Positions 32,838 through 44,493 of a stretch of DNA of 64,000 bases are shown piece by piece (positions within the stretch are counted from its first letter, which is position 1; each line of letters opens with the position of its first letter). The translations under genes were made by a program, and so were the position numbers. The notes below the pieces were generated by a model. The model was not told the origin of the DNA, did no database searches, and saw only the letters and a list, made by a program, of their open reading frames with translations. Location: positions 655,869,750 through 655,933,749 of the forward strand of contig NC_053391.1 in NCBI RefSeq assembly GCF_905171765.1, given 5' to 3'. This DNA comes from Bufo bufo (lineage: Eukaryota > Chordata > Amphibia > Anura > Bufonidae).

Positions 32838-33070
32838 AGACGATTGTCGGGAAGGAAGCGTTCCTTCCCCACAATCGCCTCCTCATTAGTGGAGAAGACC
32901 TCTGCTACATGCAGCGATCTCCTCTGCTGTATGGGGAACAGTAATCACTAATGCCATCGCTTGTCCCCATACCGACTTGCTTGGGTAATCGGCGGCAGTA
33001 TTACACAGCTAGATCATCGCTAATGAGCATGAGCGTTCCTACGAATGCTAGTTAGCGATGATCTAGCCGA
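32838..33070. repeat. Hairpin pair, MITE-like
   Basis: The first hairpin has arms CGATTGTCGGGAAGGAA and its complement (about 32842-32877). The second has arms GCTAGATCATCGCTAA and TTAGCGATGATCTAGC (about 33009-33067). They look like parts of one non-autonomous element, but the termini were not resolved. Confidence 0.45.
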
Positions 33071-33669
33071 CGTTCGGCCAGTGTAATGTAAGCTTAATAG
33101 GCTACAGATAGAATTGATCTTCTTACAAACCAGCAGAGTCATACAAAACTGTAGACAACCATCAATGGACTCCTAGAATGATTAGATGGACTCTGCTTTG
33201 GGGGTCAGTCAAAAATAAGGATAACTACTGTACAGCAGCAATGTATTCCCCAAGATCAAGAGAAAGAATATATAAAGTGACCTTGAAGACCATGGGACCC
33301 AGATCTTATGATTTCCATGTCCTTCCATAGCTTAATAGGTGAACTTGTCTGTTTACCAAAATGTTGCCCACTACAGTCAGGGCTGCCTATGCTGAAATCT
33401 TCATCTTGCCTCATGGATAGAGCGCCTATGCATATGTTGTAATCCAATGGGCCCTATCTCTCTGTTTTGTTTTTTTTTATGGTCAAAAAAAGGGGTTAAT
33501 CTGTAAAAAACAAAATAAAAAATACTCACCTTATCAATTTGCTCGTAAATACAGATGTCATCTTGATTGAAATCTTGCGTGGTGCATGACATCATCACGC
33601 TGGCTGGCGAAGTGACGTCATATGTCACTGCACGGGATCTTCAATAAAGATGGCCGTGGCGGACTGTTC
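33071..33669. other. No gene recognised
   Basis: Unassigned sequence. Short open frames only, with no domain. Confidence 0.4.
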
Positions 33670-33831
33670 ACAGGCTAATGAATGAGGTGAATATGAATTT
33701 TTTTTACCGCATTTTAGGGAAAATTGAATCGTTACCACAAAGCACAAGGAAATTTGGCTTCGCGGTGAATCTAATTTTCCCTGAAATTTGGATCGAAGTC
33801 CACTTTGTGAATTTTGATTCGCTGAACACTA
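33670..33831. mobile_element. hAT-like MITE right end
   Basis: Ends TGATTCGCTGAACACTA at 33831, the complement of the TAGTGTTGAGCGAAT terminus seen at 52710. The left end is uncertain. It abuts the SINE at 33832. Confidence 0.45.
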
Positions 33832-34020
33832 GTTAGCATTATGGCCTTGAGGCACTGGAGCTCTGGGTTTGAATCCAACAAAGGGCAACATTTGCATGGA
33901 GTTGTACGTTCTGACCTTAGATTGTGAATCCCATCGGGGTTAGTGAGTTGATGATAATATCTGCAAAAAGCTCTGCAAAATATGTTGGTGCTTATTAAGC
34001 AAGAAAAATAATAGTTGGGT
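33832..34020 (+). mobile_element. tRNA-derived SINE
   Basis: Starts GTTAGCATTATGGCC, inside what should be the tRNA-like head. The B-box-like GGGTTTGAATCC is near 33868, followed by GGGCAACATTTGCATGGAG. The 3' part TTAGATTGTGAATCCCATC and AATATGTTGGTGCTTATTAAG matches the tail of a SINE common in fish and amphibians, as I remember it. The first bases of the head are missing where the MITE end lies. Non-coding; it would need a LINE's reverse transcriptase. Confidence 0.7.
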
Positions 34021-34110
34021 TTCCCCCATATACATTAAAAACACTGTATGCAGGAGCACTCCACTAACATAGAAATGCCATATTTACTTTATCAATAAAT
34101 ATGAAGTGCT

Positions 34111-34424
34111 TAGCAAACATATTTTGATCAAAATCATTTGTGCCCGTCCACTACGTCAAGGTGCCCTCTGTCAGATGGGACCCTAACTTTAAAATGACTT
34201 CTCTTTGCACCAACTATATACAGCTATATACTGCACTGATTCTAACCAGCCTGTGGGAAAAGTGGGTTTGCTATTAGTGCAGAATATAGATGGAGCCAGA
34301 AATCATAGACGGAGGCCAGTTGGTGCAACTAGAGGTATCAATATAGAGTAGGGCCCTATCTCAAAGTTATCATCTTGGTGTGGTAGGCGGGCACAAATGA
34401 TTTTGATTAAAATATATTTGCTAC
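34111..34424. mobile_element. Inverted-repeat element (MITE)
   Basis: Ends TAGCAAACATATTTTGATC and GATTAAAATATATTTGCTA, arms of about 36 bp extending to the pair TGTGCCCG/CGGGCACA and beyond with mismatches. 314 bp, non-coding. The target duplication is not clear. Confidence 0.65.
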
Positions 34425-35569
34425 ACTAGATTGTCAGCAGCCGTCAGAACAATGTATATTTGTGCTCCCTCTGAAGACCTGTCCTGCATTTACACTAAGT
34501 GCCCACCAGATGGCACTTATGAGTTAGCAATAAAACCAATGACACAAATGGTTTAACGCTGTGCAAAAAGGGGCTGGTCCAGGAGCAAAAGTTGAAAGGG
34601 GGTAGAGCTTTAGCATCTCGTGTTACAATGTTTTCAGCAGTTATTTTCTGAAATCGGTATATTGTGTGTCTTGTGAGGCTTCATAGCCAGGTCTGCTATT
34701 TATAAACAGAGGCTCCAAATGCCTCCAAACTCGCCCAACCCCTGCTTATTACTCCAGATTCAGAATCAGCAACTATGTCATAGATCACAGTCTGTTTCCT
34801 CTCATTTCGCTGGCTCCCCTCCAAGTGTGAGCTTTGTTCTGTTTGGGAATGTTAATATTGGCAGAGGGAAGAGGAGAGGAAAAAATGACTCCCGGCCTCT
34901 TTCATTGCACTGGTTCTGACTGAGGCATCACAAGTGTTAACGGATGTGACTTTCAACTCAGATGACAAAAGCTGACTATTGACGGCGGGATTAGGTGCGG
35001 CTTACAAAGGGTTTCTTTACTATCTTTACTATAGTTTGTACCTCGCTTACAATATTTTAAGTTGCAGAATATGGCAATGGAGCATGGACAATGATAGGAG
35101 AATGAAGGGTTGAAAGGAATCTGCAGGGGTGAAGCTATACGTGGTGTAGGGGTAGCTGTCACACACAGGCCCTGGTGCCTGTGGGTCCCAAAGGCTCCTC
35201 TGCTACATGAGAGGACACTGGTGTAATATAAGATGCGAGTCCTGTTACAGATTTTGCATTGGGGCCCGGTAACTCTGAAGGGACCCCTCTGAGCCCAGCG
35301 CTCGCAGACACTGGTAACAACTTTTTTTGTTCTTCATTGGTTTAAACGTCCATTCCCGAGAATTGCAAGTTATGCCTCTGCAAATCTCAACTTAACTCTC
35401 AAAAAATACTCAAAAAAGGTGCAAATTGTGTTAAGTTCTGACCCTGGAATGGACACCAATCTAAACACAATTAGTAATATGTAGATATTTAATGTAACTT
35501 GCTTTTTTTTTCATTTCAGTAAATGCAACCAAATGTATTGAGATCCAAGGTCTTTAAGGGCCTCTTTTA
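34425..35569. other. No gene recognised
   Basis: Unassigned sequence with no frame above 70 codons. I see no element borders. Confidence 0.4.
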
Positions 35570-35995
35570 GGCTACTTTCACACTTGCGTTGCCAATTACA
35601 GTATTGAGAGCCGGCAGAGGATCTCAATATCAGAATTAACCGGATCAGTTTTGACTTTGCACTTCAGAATGTATCCGTTCCGTTAGGATGCGGTTGTGTG
35701 AAATCAAAACGGAAAAAAACGGATCCATCACTAAATACATTGAAAGTCAAAGGGTGACAGATTCGTTTTTTTAGGCTCCTAAAAAAACGGATCCGTTACC
35801 TTTGACTTACATTATTTTCAGTGATGGATCAGTTTTTTTCTGTTTTTATGACCGGACACAAACCCGTAGCTTGCAGTGTCCGGTCACAAAACGGAATGCT
35901 GATGGAACAGAAGACATCCTGAACAGATCTCTTTCCATTCAGAATACATGAGGAAACGTTTCTTTCCAGTATCGAGATCCTCTGCTGGATCTTAA
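35570..35995. mobile_element. MITE, GGCTAC-type, right end missing
   Basis: TTA at 35567-35569, then GGCTACTTTCACACTTGCG. The interior folds back (AAAAACGGATCCGTTACC around 35790 and AGTGATGGATC arms; GTCCGGTCA near 35880). Body words such as GAAGACATCCTGAACAG are shared with 43563-44329. No right terminus. Confidence 0.55.
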
Positions 35996-35999
35996 CACC

Positions 36000-36780
36000 T
36001 TCAGGACCCTGCCATTTTCCACCTTAAGTACCAGGCCGTTTTTTTGAAACTTGACCTGTCACTTTATGTGGTGATAACTTTTACTTATCCAAGCCATTCT
36101 GACATTGTTTTCTCGTGACACATTGTACTTTATGATAGTGAAAAATTTTAGTCAATATAATTCACCTTTATTTATTAAAAAATCCAAAATATACAGAAAA
36201 TTTAGAAACATTAGCAATCTTCAAAATTTTTATTTCTCTGCTTTTAAGGCAGATAGTAATACATCATAAGAGAATTATTATCTTACATTCTCCATATGTC
36301 CACTTTCATGTTTGCATCATTTTGTAAATGTAATTTTATTTTTTAGGATCTTATAAGGCTTAGAAGCAAAATTTTACATTTTTAAGGAAATTTCCAAAAC
36401 CCACTTTTTTAAGGACCACTTTAATTCTAAAGTCACTTTTTGGGGCTTACATAGTGGAAAACACCCATAAATGACCCCATTGTAGAAACTACACCCCTCA
36501 AGTTATTCAAAACTGATTTTACAAACTTTTTTTTAACCCTTTAGGTGTTCAACAAGAATAAAAGGAAAAGGAGATGACATTTTAAAAATTTTTTTTTTTT
36601 GCAGATTCTCCATTTTAATTCATTTTTTCCTGTAGCACATCAAGGGTTAACAGCCAAATAAAACTCTATATTTATTACCCTGATTCTGCATTTTACAGAA
36701 ACACCCCATATGTGGTCGTAAACTGCTGTTCGGGAACACGGCAGGGCTCACAATTTTTTAAAGAAAAACAATCATGTTTT
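36000..36780. repeat. AT-rich interspersed repeat
   Basis: AT-rich, stop-rich sequence containing TAGAAACTACACCCCTCAAG and ACACCCCATATGTGGTCG, phrases I associate with dispersed anuran repeats. No coding capacity. It leads directly into the 330-bp tandem array. Confidence 0.45.
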
Positions 36781-37745
36781 TATGTCTCTGTTTTCAGAAA
36801 GCCAAATCTTTTTTATTTTTTGGGCGATTGTCTTAGTTAGGGTCTCATTTTTTGCGGGATGAGATGACGGTTTATTGGTACTATTTTGGGTACATACTAC
36901 TTTTTAATCGTTTGGTATTACACTTTTTGTGATGTATGGTGACAAAATAATACATTTTTTGGCCCGGTTTTTATTTTTTGGCCCGGGTTAGCTCATGTGA
37001 TATTTTTATAAATAAGGTTGTTACGGATGCGGGCGATATCTAATATGTTTGTTTTTTTATATATATTTTGGTTTTAAACAATAAAAGCATTTTTGAAACA
37101 AAAAAAGTTTTTGTTTCTCCATTTTCTGAAAGCCATCATCTTTTTTATTTTTTGGCCGATTGTCTTAGTTAGGGTCTCATTTCTTGCGGCATGAGATGAC
37201 GGTTTGATTGGTATTATTTTTGGGTACATGCTGCTTTTTGATCGCTTGGTATTACACTTTTTGAGATGTAAGGTGATATAACAAATGGCCTTTTGGCACA
37301 GTTTTTTTTTTTTACGGTGTTCACCAGACAGGTTACCTCATGTGATATTTTTATAGAACAGGTCGTTACGGACGCGTAGATACCTAATATGTCTGTTTTT
37401 TTTTATATATTTTGGTTATAAACAATAACTGATAAATTATGTTTTTATGTCTCCATTTTCTGAAAGCCATATCTTTTTTATTTTTTGGCCGATTGTCTTA
37501 TGTAGGATCTCATTTTATGCGACATGAGATGATGGTTTGATTGGTATTATTTTGGGTACATATGACTTTTTGATTGCTTGGTATTACACTTTTATATTAC
37601 CTGATAAAAGGTGACAAAAAATTGCTTTTTTAGCACAGTTTTTATTTTATTTATTTACAGTGTTGACTGGACGGGGTGGATCATGGGATATTTTTATAGA
37701 GCAGGTTGTTACAGACGTGGCGATACCTAATATGTGTGTTTTTTT
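36781..37745. repeat. 330-bp tandem repeat, three units
   Basis: Units start near 36781, 37111 and 37440. Each contains GATTGTCTTAGTTAGGGTC or a variant, then TGAGATGA(C/T)GGTTT, TTGGTATTACACTTTT and ATGTGATATTTTTATA. AT-rich and non-coding. Related single copies lie at 43195-43559 and, inverted, near 49060-49349. Confidence 0.8.
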
Positions 37746-38112
37746 TCTATTTTTTACAATTTTATGTCTCTTTTTATAGGGAAGGGGCTTTTTTTTTATT
37801 GAAACTTTATTTTATTTTTTACTTTTATTTCACTTTTATTACTTTTTATTTTTGTCCCACAATGGGACTAATAACAACCAAAAAATCTAACACACATAAA
37901 TGATGAATAAATATATATTTATTATTACAAAATAATTCATTAAAGTATCAAATATAAAAACAGCAATGTTGGAGGTACTGATCAACACAGGTGTGTCACA
38001 GCGATACTCCCAGTACATAGTATGACCTAACCAAGAGACAGTAGGCGCTGGTAGGTATCATTGAACATATTACACATTATAATCCAGGCCTTTTTATCCC
38101 ATAAGAAGCTAC
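37746..38112. other. AT-rich spacer
   Basis: T-rich then A-rich sequence joining the tandem array to the foldback region. The 65-aa Phe/Tyr-rich frame is a composition artefact. Confidence 0.45.
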
Positions 38113-38444
38113 CACACCATGTCACTAATTGCATCAATTGTCATGCAGATTTGTTGCACTGTTATAAGCATATACACAGGGAGCAACAGTCCTCAATATG
38201 CGCACCACACCACAAGTAAAATTACCAAGGCAATACTCTTACCAATAATGTATGTGCGAAAAAGCTACGGGACACATTGTCCCACAGGTAATTCCCACAC
38301 GATGTCACTAATTGTGTATAGTGTCATACAAATTGGTTGTACTGCTGTAAGCATATACAAAGGGAACAAACGTCCTCAACTTGCATCCACAGTGTAAATC
38401 TAATCCACAAGGCAAATCCTTAACAATAATGCATGTGCAAAAGT
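38113..38444. repeat. Two tandem units of about 182 bp
   Basis: CACCATGTCACTAATTG near 38117 and CACGATGTCACTAATTG near 38298 start two diverged units sharing AAGCATATACA, GTCCTCAA and AATAATG(T/C)ATGTGC. The second runs into the palindrome at 38445. Confidence 0.7.
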
Positions 38445-39001
38445 AGCTAACATTGTCATACAGACCGGGAGAGTCGCAGGGCACACCTACCCCAACGCAC
38501 GTTTCGCCTAAGCTTCTTCCTGGGGGTGTATCTACACATCCCACCCATCTCTCCTTTTATCCTACCTACAATTGGGCCAAACAAATCCATCATTATCCAT
38601 TACACCTGGAGGTGGGCTGAGCGATCTGGCTATACGGTATGGCTGACTCCTGATCTCGTGATAGCTAGCCCTAATCATGTGACTCATATATGGTCACATG
38701 ATCGGACCAACTGTCCATTACACTCGGTCGCTGCTCTGGTCCGATCATGTGACCATATATGAGTCACGTGATTAGGGCTAGCTATCGCGAGATCAGGAGT
38801 CAGGCATACCGTATAGCCGGATCGCTCAGCCCACCTCCAGGTGTAATGGATAATGATGGATTTGTTTGGCCCAATTGTAGGTAGGATAAAAGGAGAGATG
38901 GGTGGGATGTGTAGATACGCCCCCAGGAAGAAGCTTAGGCGAAACGTGTGTTGGGGTTGGTGTGCCCTGCGACTCTCCCGGTCTGTATGACAATGTTAGC
39001 T
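38445..39001. repeat. 557-bp near-perfect palindrome
   Basis: AGCTAACATTGTCATACAG at 38445 is mirrored at 38983-39001. Arms of about 265 bp meet around a 27-nt loop centred at 38723 and differ at only a handful of positions. Each arm carries the words TTAGGCGAAACGTG and GAGCGATC(T/C)GGC in mirrored order. Probably a foldback transposable element; non-coding. Confidence 0.9.
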
Positions 39002-39037
39002 GGGGCTGGATCTCTTGGGCTTTTCGTAGCTGTCAGT

Positions 39038-39328
39038 CCCGATGCCTGTGCGAAGGCATCGGGGCTGCCATAGCAACCATCGGGTCCCTGTCACCGCAGG
39101 TGGGGATGTACAAGCTGCCACAAACCCCCTGTATGCCGCGGTCATACAGGGGGTTAATCGCCTTCACCGATGCTGGCAGATGCAGCAGGGGCCCGGCTGT
39201 CAGTATCAGCCGGGCCCCTGCTTCTGATCGCGGCAGCACGTGTGGGGCAGCCGGTTAACCCTAGGATGAGAATGCTCGTCCTAAGGCGTTAAGTACCGGC
39301 CAGTTAGGACAAGCATTCTCGTCCTAGG
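39038..39328. repeat. Cluster of four hairpins
   Basis: 39038-39063: CCCGATGCC/GGCATCGGG. 39123-39155: AACCCCCTGTATG/CATACAGGGGGTT. 39184-39222: AGCAGGGGCCCGGCTG and its complement around a 7-nt loop. 39260-39328: 24-bp arms (CCTAGGATGAGAATGC...) with about two mismatches. The stems are GC-rich and consecutive, beginning 36 bp after the large palindrome. No RNA gene family is recognised. Confidence 0.8.
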
Positions 39329-40534
39329 TCGGCAACAACAACACAAGTGTGAAACAGGCCTTACACAACAAGTTTTCTGTCCGGCTGTGATGCCTGTAGT
39401 GAACCCATAGCATCCGGACTGATTCCTGTCCCATTTGTTTCCATGGGTCTGTGCACACGAGTGTTTTTCACACATCATCTCTGCATTCAGTAGAGATCGT
39501 AGCTCGTTCTGTATTGTGCGTTTTTCATGCAGCTCTGGCTCCGCAGAAGTGAAAGGGACTTCAGTGAAAAGCTGAAGGCATCTGGATGCAATTTTTCAGT
39601 GATGGTAACTAGGAGATGTAGATTGCTATTCTGCGGGTGAAAAACGCATCAAAAACTGATTGCGTCCGCGCTGAAACACAACTAAAACACTGAGCGCAGT
39701 AACAGACAAAATGTATTCAATTTGCATAGAAAACCATCAGTATTTCCCTGAACAGACCCTGACTCATTCCATATCCTGATCTGCAAGAAAGATTGTGTAA
39801 ATCAGTGGATGGATACATAGATTAGATAGATAAGAGATAGATAATAGATGGATGATAGATAGATAGAGAACAAAATGGAGAACAATAGGCCATATTCTAT
39901 TTTTTTGTGAGACTGTGGAACGGACATATGGACGCAGACAGAACACGACGTGCTATCTGCATTTTTTGCAAACCTATTGAAATGAATGGGTCCGCATCCA
40001 AACTGCAAAAAAAGCGGATCGGATGTGGAGTAAACATAGGGTGGTGTGATGGGGGCTCACTGGCATGTGGCGGGCACTAGACCGTCGGTGTCTCATGACT
40101 AGCACAGGATTAATGATCCATTATGTCTATATTTTTTCAGTTTAAACTGACATTGCAAAATCTCCAGAGAAAATGCTGAGGCTCATAAAACAAACTGTTT
40201 AATCTCTGCCCAATTTGTCCACGTCACCAGCAGTGAGACTGATTTATTAGCCCTCGTGGCCATGTATCCTGTGGGCCTGTGTGTGCAGACAAGTATCTGC
40301 ATCCCAGGATTCGCCTCCGCAGCGAGTCTCGACCTGAGCTGTTATTTTTCTCCTTTAGAAATGTTCCAAATTAACAGTTTCACATGTGACTTTCTGCTTT
40401 GCACCCCCTCAGGGCACCCCACCAAGGCGAGCTGAGTCACGTTGGCTTCCTCAGGTACAAGGAAAGTGTACATCTAGTATCCAGGAATTACCCTGACCCT
40501 GATAATTGTCCTCCTTATTCCTGTATAATAACGC
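39329..40534. other. No gene; microsatellite inside
   Basis: Contains AAGTGTGAAACAGGCCTTAC at 39344 (MITE-like end) and a GATA-rich stretch at 39808-39867. Otherwise unassigned. Confidence 0.4.
39808..39867. repeat. GATA/GATG microsatellite, imperfect
   Basis: Interrupted TAGA/GATA tetranucleotide repeats over about 60 bp. Confidence 0.8.
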
Positions 40535-40850
40535 TTAAAGGGGTTCCTCTGGATATGTCATCAGTGTCCGATCAGGGGGGTCCGACATTAGCTGCCAATC
40601 AGCTGTTTGAGAATGCACCAGCGCAGTAGTGCCGCGGCCCTCTTGCAGCTTGTGACATCACGTTCTTCGGTGACATGCCCTAGGCACTGCTCATCCCCAC
40701 TGAAGTGAATGGGGCTGAGCTGCAATACCAAGTACAGCCACTAAACAATGTACGGCGCTGTGCTTGGTGAGCTGAGAGAAGGACGTGGCGCTTCTCGTGG
40801 GGGTCCTTGGTGTCTATCCAGAGGGTAGGTCATCAGGTAAAAAAAAATCC
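40535..40850. mobile_element. MITE, TTAAAGG-type
   Basis: Starts TTAAAGGGGTTCCTCTGG. The body includes TACAGCCACTAAACAATG and GCGCTGTGCTTGGTGAG, shared with 789-960. The right end is degraded around TAGGTCATCAGG. Non-coding. Confidence 0.55.
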
Positions 40851-41661
40851 CACGAATCCCAGATTTATGGGGCTACATGAGACCTACACCAAATGCAGAA
40901 GAATTCCAGAACCCCGTGTTCCCTTTTTATTAAGGATTTTATCCTATCATTTTTATTATGTTGTCAGTGCAGGCCTCACTTCTGTAACTCAGGGGCGGAA
41001 ACAGAAAACAGAGGGCCCCTTGCCCTCCAAAAGTGTAATATGGGGCACCGCTGAATCAATCCACCAGTAATTGTGAGCCATTCATTAGCTAAGTTCCTTG
41101 CATGCAAACTAATGGAATTTATTTTCAAGGTGACAGCGGGCCCCCCCTACCTATCGGGCCCCCGTGCAGCTGTACAGGTGCCACGTGTAGTTCTCAGTCC
41201 CAGCCGTTGTCTGTCTTAGAGGATGTGACCCAAAGGTAAGAGAGCCTTGACGAAGCTGGCCATATGCATAGGATTAAAGAGGTTTACAGGATTGTAGAAA
41301 CAGCGCCACACCTGTCCATGTATGGTACTGCAGCTCAGCTTCATAATATTACAGACAACCAGTGTGAGGTGTGGTGCTTTTTTGGAAGAAGACAGCCATG
41401 TTTTTTCTAATCCTGGATGAAACCTTTAGCCTCTTGCAGACCGCCCATAGACTTTAAACATCTGGACGGTCCGTGCTTATTTCTTACTTTACTGAATGTC
41501 CTTGCAGAGATGCCAGCTGCTCGTTAATTATGCAGCTGCTGGAGCAGGGACCCCTATAGAGAAGGCAGGGGAGTTTTTTGCTGTCCCTTCCTTTTCCTTC
41601 ATCAATGAACACTACATATTCAGATCAGGAAACGGCAATGTTACCAATTCAAGCTGCGGTC
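40851..41661. other. No gene recognised
   Basis: Unassigned sequence with short C-rich and G-rich patches (GGGCCCCCCCTACC near 41142). No domain-bearing frame. Confidence 0.4.
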
Positions 41662-41669
41662 CTAGTGAT

Positions 41670-42048
41670 CAGTGACGAGCGGCAGGGGCAAAATTAGATT
41701 TCACTATATTTCGTGAATATTTGGGCGAATATTCGTCATATATTCGGGAATTTTAAAAATTTGTGATCTCCGATCATTATTTTCGTGATTGTGAAAATCG
41801 GCAATCAGAAAATTTGCAATAAAAATTTGCGATACGAAAATTTGCAATCAACACTTCTCCTAAAGTCAAAGATATTGCAGCCTTCTCATTGGCCCACGAG
41901 CAAGAAGCAGTGAGGGATCATGGGTACTGATGAAAAAAAATCTAGAATATTTGCGAATACGAAGATATAGCACTAGATATTTGCAAATTCTCGAAGTGCC
42001 AATATTCGCGATAAAAATTTGCGATTAGAATATTCGCGATTAACACTA
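41670..42048. mobile_element. hAT-like MITE with 8-bp duplication
   Basis: CTAGTGAT at 41662-41669 and 42049-42056. Ends CAGTGACGAGC and GCGATTAACACTA. The interior is full of palindromic TTCGCGAATATTCG-like words. 379 bp, non-coding. Family assignment rests on the 8-bp duplication. Confidence 0.65.
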
Positions 42049-42056
42049 CTAGTGAT

Positions 42057-42869
42057 CATGTGTGTCTGCACGAGCTGCTGGGTCTTAGCAGACCCAGATC
42101 AGCTCTACAGTTAGGTTGTACACTACTGTATAATGTCTCTCTGGGCTGTATTCACCCTGTAACTGGGGCTAATATGTCAACTCTAGTTTCAGGAGAAATC
42201 ATCAATAAAAAATATATAATGTTAAACACCCCCCGAAGATTTTGTATGACCTTATGGGGGTGTAGAAAATAAAAAAAAATAATAAAAAAACACTGCACAC
42301 CACTCCTCAGTTTAAATCCTCGTCCCCAATGACCTTAACCTCGTACAACTCATATATCAAAATTACCATTATGGAAAGAGGAAAATAAGATGCTACCAAA
42401 AACATCGGGATGCTGCTTATTCATGGGGGAGACTGCTGTCTGCCCTATGAGTATATAACGAACATCTAATGTCTATGGCTGGCACTGGAGATGGAACCAT
42501 CCATTGAAGGTGATAGAGGAGTCATTCACTTTCAACTCCTCTAAATGTTCTTTACTCTCAGCTTTGAGATTGCATAGCTCAAATAGTTGACCGCCTTATG
42601 TTGCCACAAGGATGCTTCATCGGCAGTACCAGCCAGGGTTTAGAATATAGGTCACTAGACCATGGTATGAGAGAAGGCTAGACCACTAGAGACTGAACGC
42701 TGATCATACCAGTGGACTACAGGACTTACTGCCATGCACTGGGACGTTAACCATTACCAGTGACCAGGAAGGACCAGATACCCTTGATCATGAGTCTCTA
42801 ATGGAACCTGGAAGTGTTAAGACTATAAATACAAAATAACCGCAAAAAAGAGTACCTGTGTTCTGTGGG
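42057..42869. other. No gene recognised
   Basis: Unassigned AT-rich sequence, including an A-rich tract at 42270-42290. No supported feature. Confidence 0.4.
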
Positions 42870-43030
42870 TAATAATAGTGCCAGTCAGTGCATTTATAAC
42901 AGTACCAGCCGTAGTGCATTTATGACAGTACCAACAGTAATGCATTAATAATAGTACCATCTGTAATGTATTTATAACAGTACCAGCCATAATACATTAA
43001 TAATGGTACCAGCCCTAATGCATGTGTTGC
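42870..43030. repeat. 26-bp minisatellite
   Basis: About six diverged units with AGTACCAGCCGTAGTGCATT as type. AGTACC recurs at 42901, 42927, 42953 and 42979. Confidence 0.8.
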
Positions 43031-43194
43031 ATTTATATCATGCTGCATGAATAAAAGTATCAGCACACGTAAAAGTACCAGAGGTAACTTCCATTTTATA
43101 AGCTATTGTGTAATCTAAAAGAAGAGCAATAATGCATATATAATGAAGCCAATGTGCCAATATAAAATGTAGCTATAGAAAACTCTTTAAAAAT

Positions 43195-43559
43195 ATTTTT
43201 TTTCTTTTCATCACCATTTTTTGGCAGCCATAACTTTCTTTTTATCTTTCCATCTACAGAGTTGTGGGAGGGCTCATTTTTTCGGGTTGAGTTGTAGTTT
43301 TTAATCGTACCCTTTGGGGGTACATATGACTTTTTGATCACTTTTTATTCATTTTTGGGGGTAACATGACCAAATATGGCAAATTTTACGGCGTTCACCG
43401 CGCACATTAAATATTGTTATATTTTATTACTTCAGACATTTTTTAAGTGGTGACACCTGTTATGTTTATTTTGAATTAATATTTATGTGTAACATTGGGA
43501 AAGGGAGTGATTAGAATTTTTTATACATTTGTATTTTTTTTATTTTTAAAAACATTTTT
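43195..43559. repeat. AT-rich interspersed repeat
   Basis: Shares GGGTACATATGACTTTTTGAT and ACGGCGTTCACC with the tandem array at 36781-37745, once only. Non-coding. Confidence 0.5.
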
Positions 43560-43562
43560 TTA

Positions 43563-44329
43563 GGCCTCTTTCACACTTGCGTGGTTGGGATCCGGCGTGT
43601 ACTCCACTTGCCGGAATTACACTCCGGATCCGGAAAAACGCAAGTGTACTGAAAGCATTTGAAGACTGAACCGTCTTCCAAATGCTTTCAGTGTTACTAT
43701 GGCACCCAGGACGCTATTAAAGTCCTGGTTGCCATAGTAGGAGCGGGGAGCGGGGGAGCGGTATACTTACAGTCCGTGCGGCTCCCGGGGCGCTCCAGAA
43801 TGACGTCAGAGCGCCCCATGCGCATGGATGACGTGATCCATGTGATCACATAATCCATGCGCTTGGGGCGCCCTGACGTCACTCTGGAGCGCCCGGGGAG
43901 CCGCACGGACGGTAAGTACACTGCTCCCCCGCTCCCCGCTACACTTACCATGGCTGTCAGGACTTTAGCGTCCCGGCAGCCATGGTAACCACTCTGAAAA
44001 AGCTAAATGTCGGCTCCGGCAATGCGCCGAAACGACGTTTAGCTTAAGGCCGGATCCGGATCAATGCCTTTCAATGGGCATTAATCCCGGATCCGGCCTT
44101 GCGGCAAGTGTTCCGGATTTTTGGCCGGAGCAAAAAGCGCAGCATGCTGCGGTATTTTCTCCGGCCAAAAAACGTTCCGTTCCGGAACTGAAGACATCCT
44201 GATGCATCCTGAACGGATTTCTCTCCATTCAGAATGCATTAGGATAATCCTGATCAGGATTCTTCAAGCATAGAGCCCCGACGACGGAACTCTATGCCGG
44301 AAGACAAGAACGGAAGTGTGAAAGAGCCC
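43563..44329. mobile_element. MITE, GGCCTC-type, with internal palindrome
   Basis: TTA at 43560-43562 and 44330-44332. Ends GGCCTCTTTCACACTTGCG and GGAAGTGTGAAAGAGCCC. A nested palindrome (about 43715-43990) has arms with CCGTGCGGCTCCCGGGGCG and its complement. 767 bp, non-coding. Confidence 0.75.
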
Positions 44330-44493
44330 TTAACTGTACTTTTTAGTCCCCTTAGGAAACTTGTACATGAGATCTTCTGATCGTTCCCTCAGGCTCAGCT
44401 TTGCAGGCAGCTCACTGTGACAGGCCTAGGAGCCTTCATGAGGCCCCAAGCTGCCAAAGCAACTGATCTGAGTCCCATGGTGTGCACAAAACA

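Noticed and set aside
39033..39258. Frames over the hairpin cluster
   Set aside because: Open on both strands because of GC-rich inverted repeats; no protein similarity recognised.
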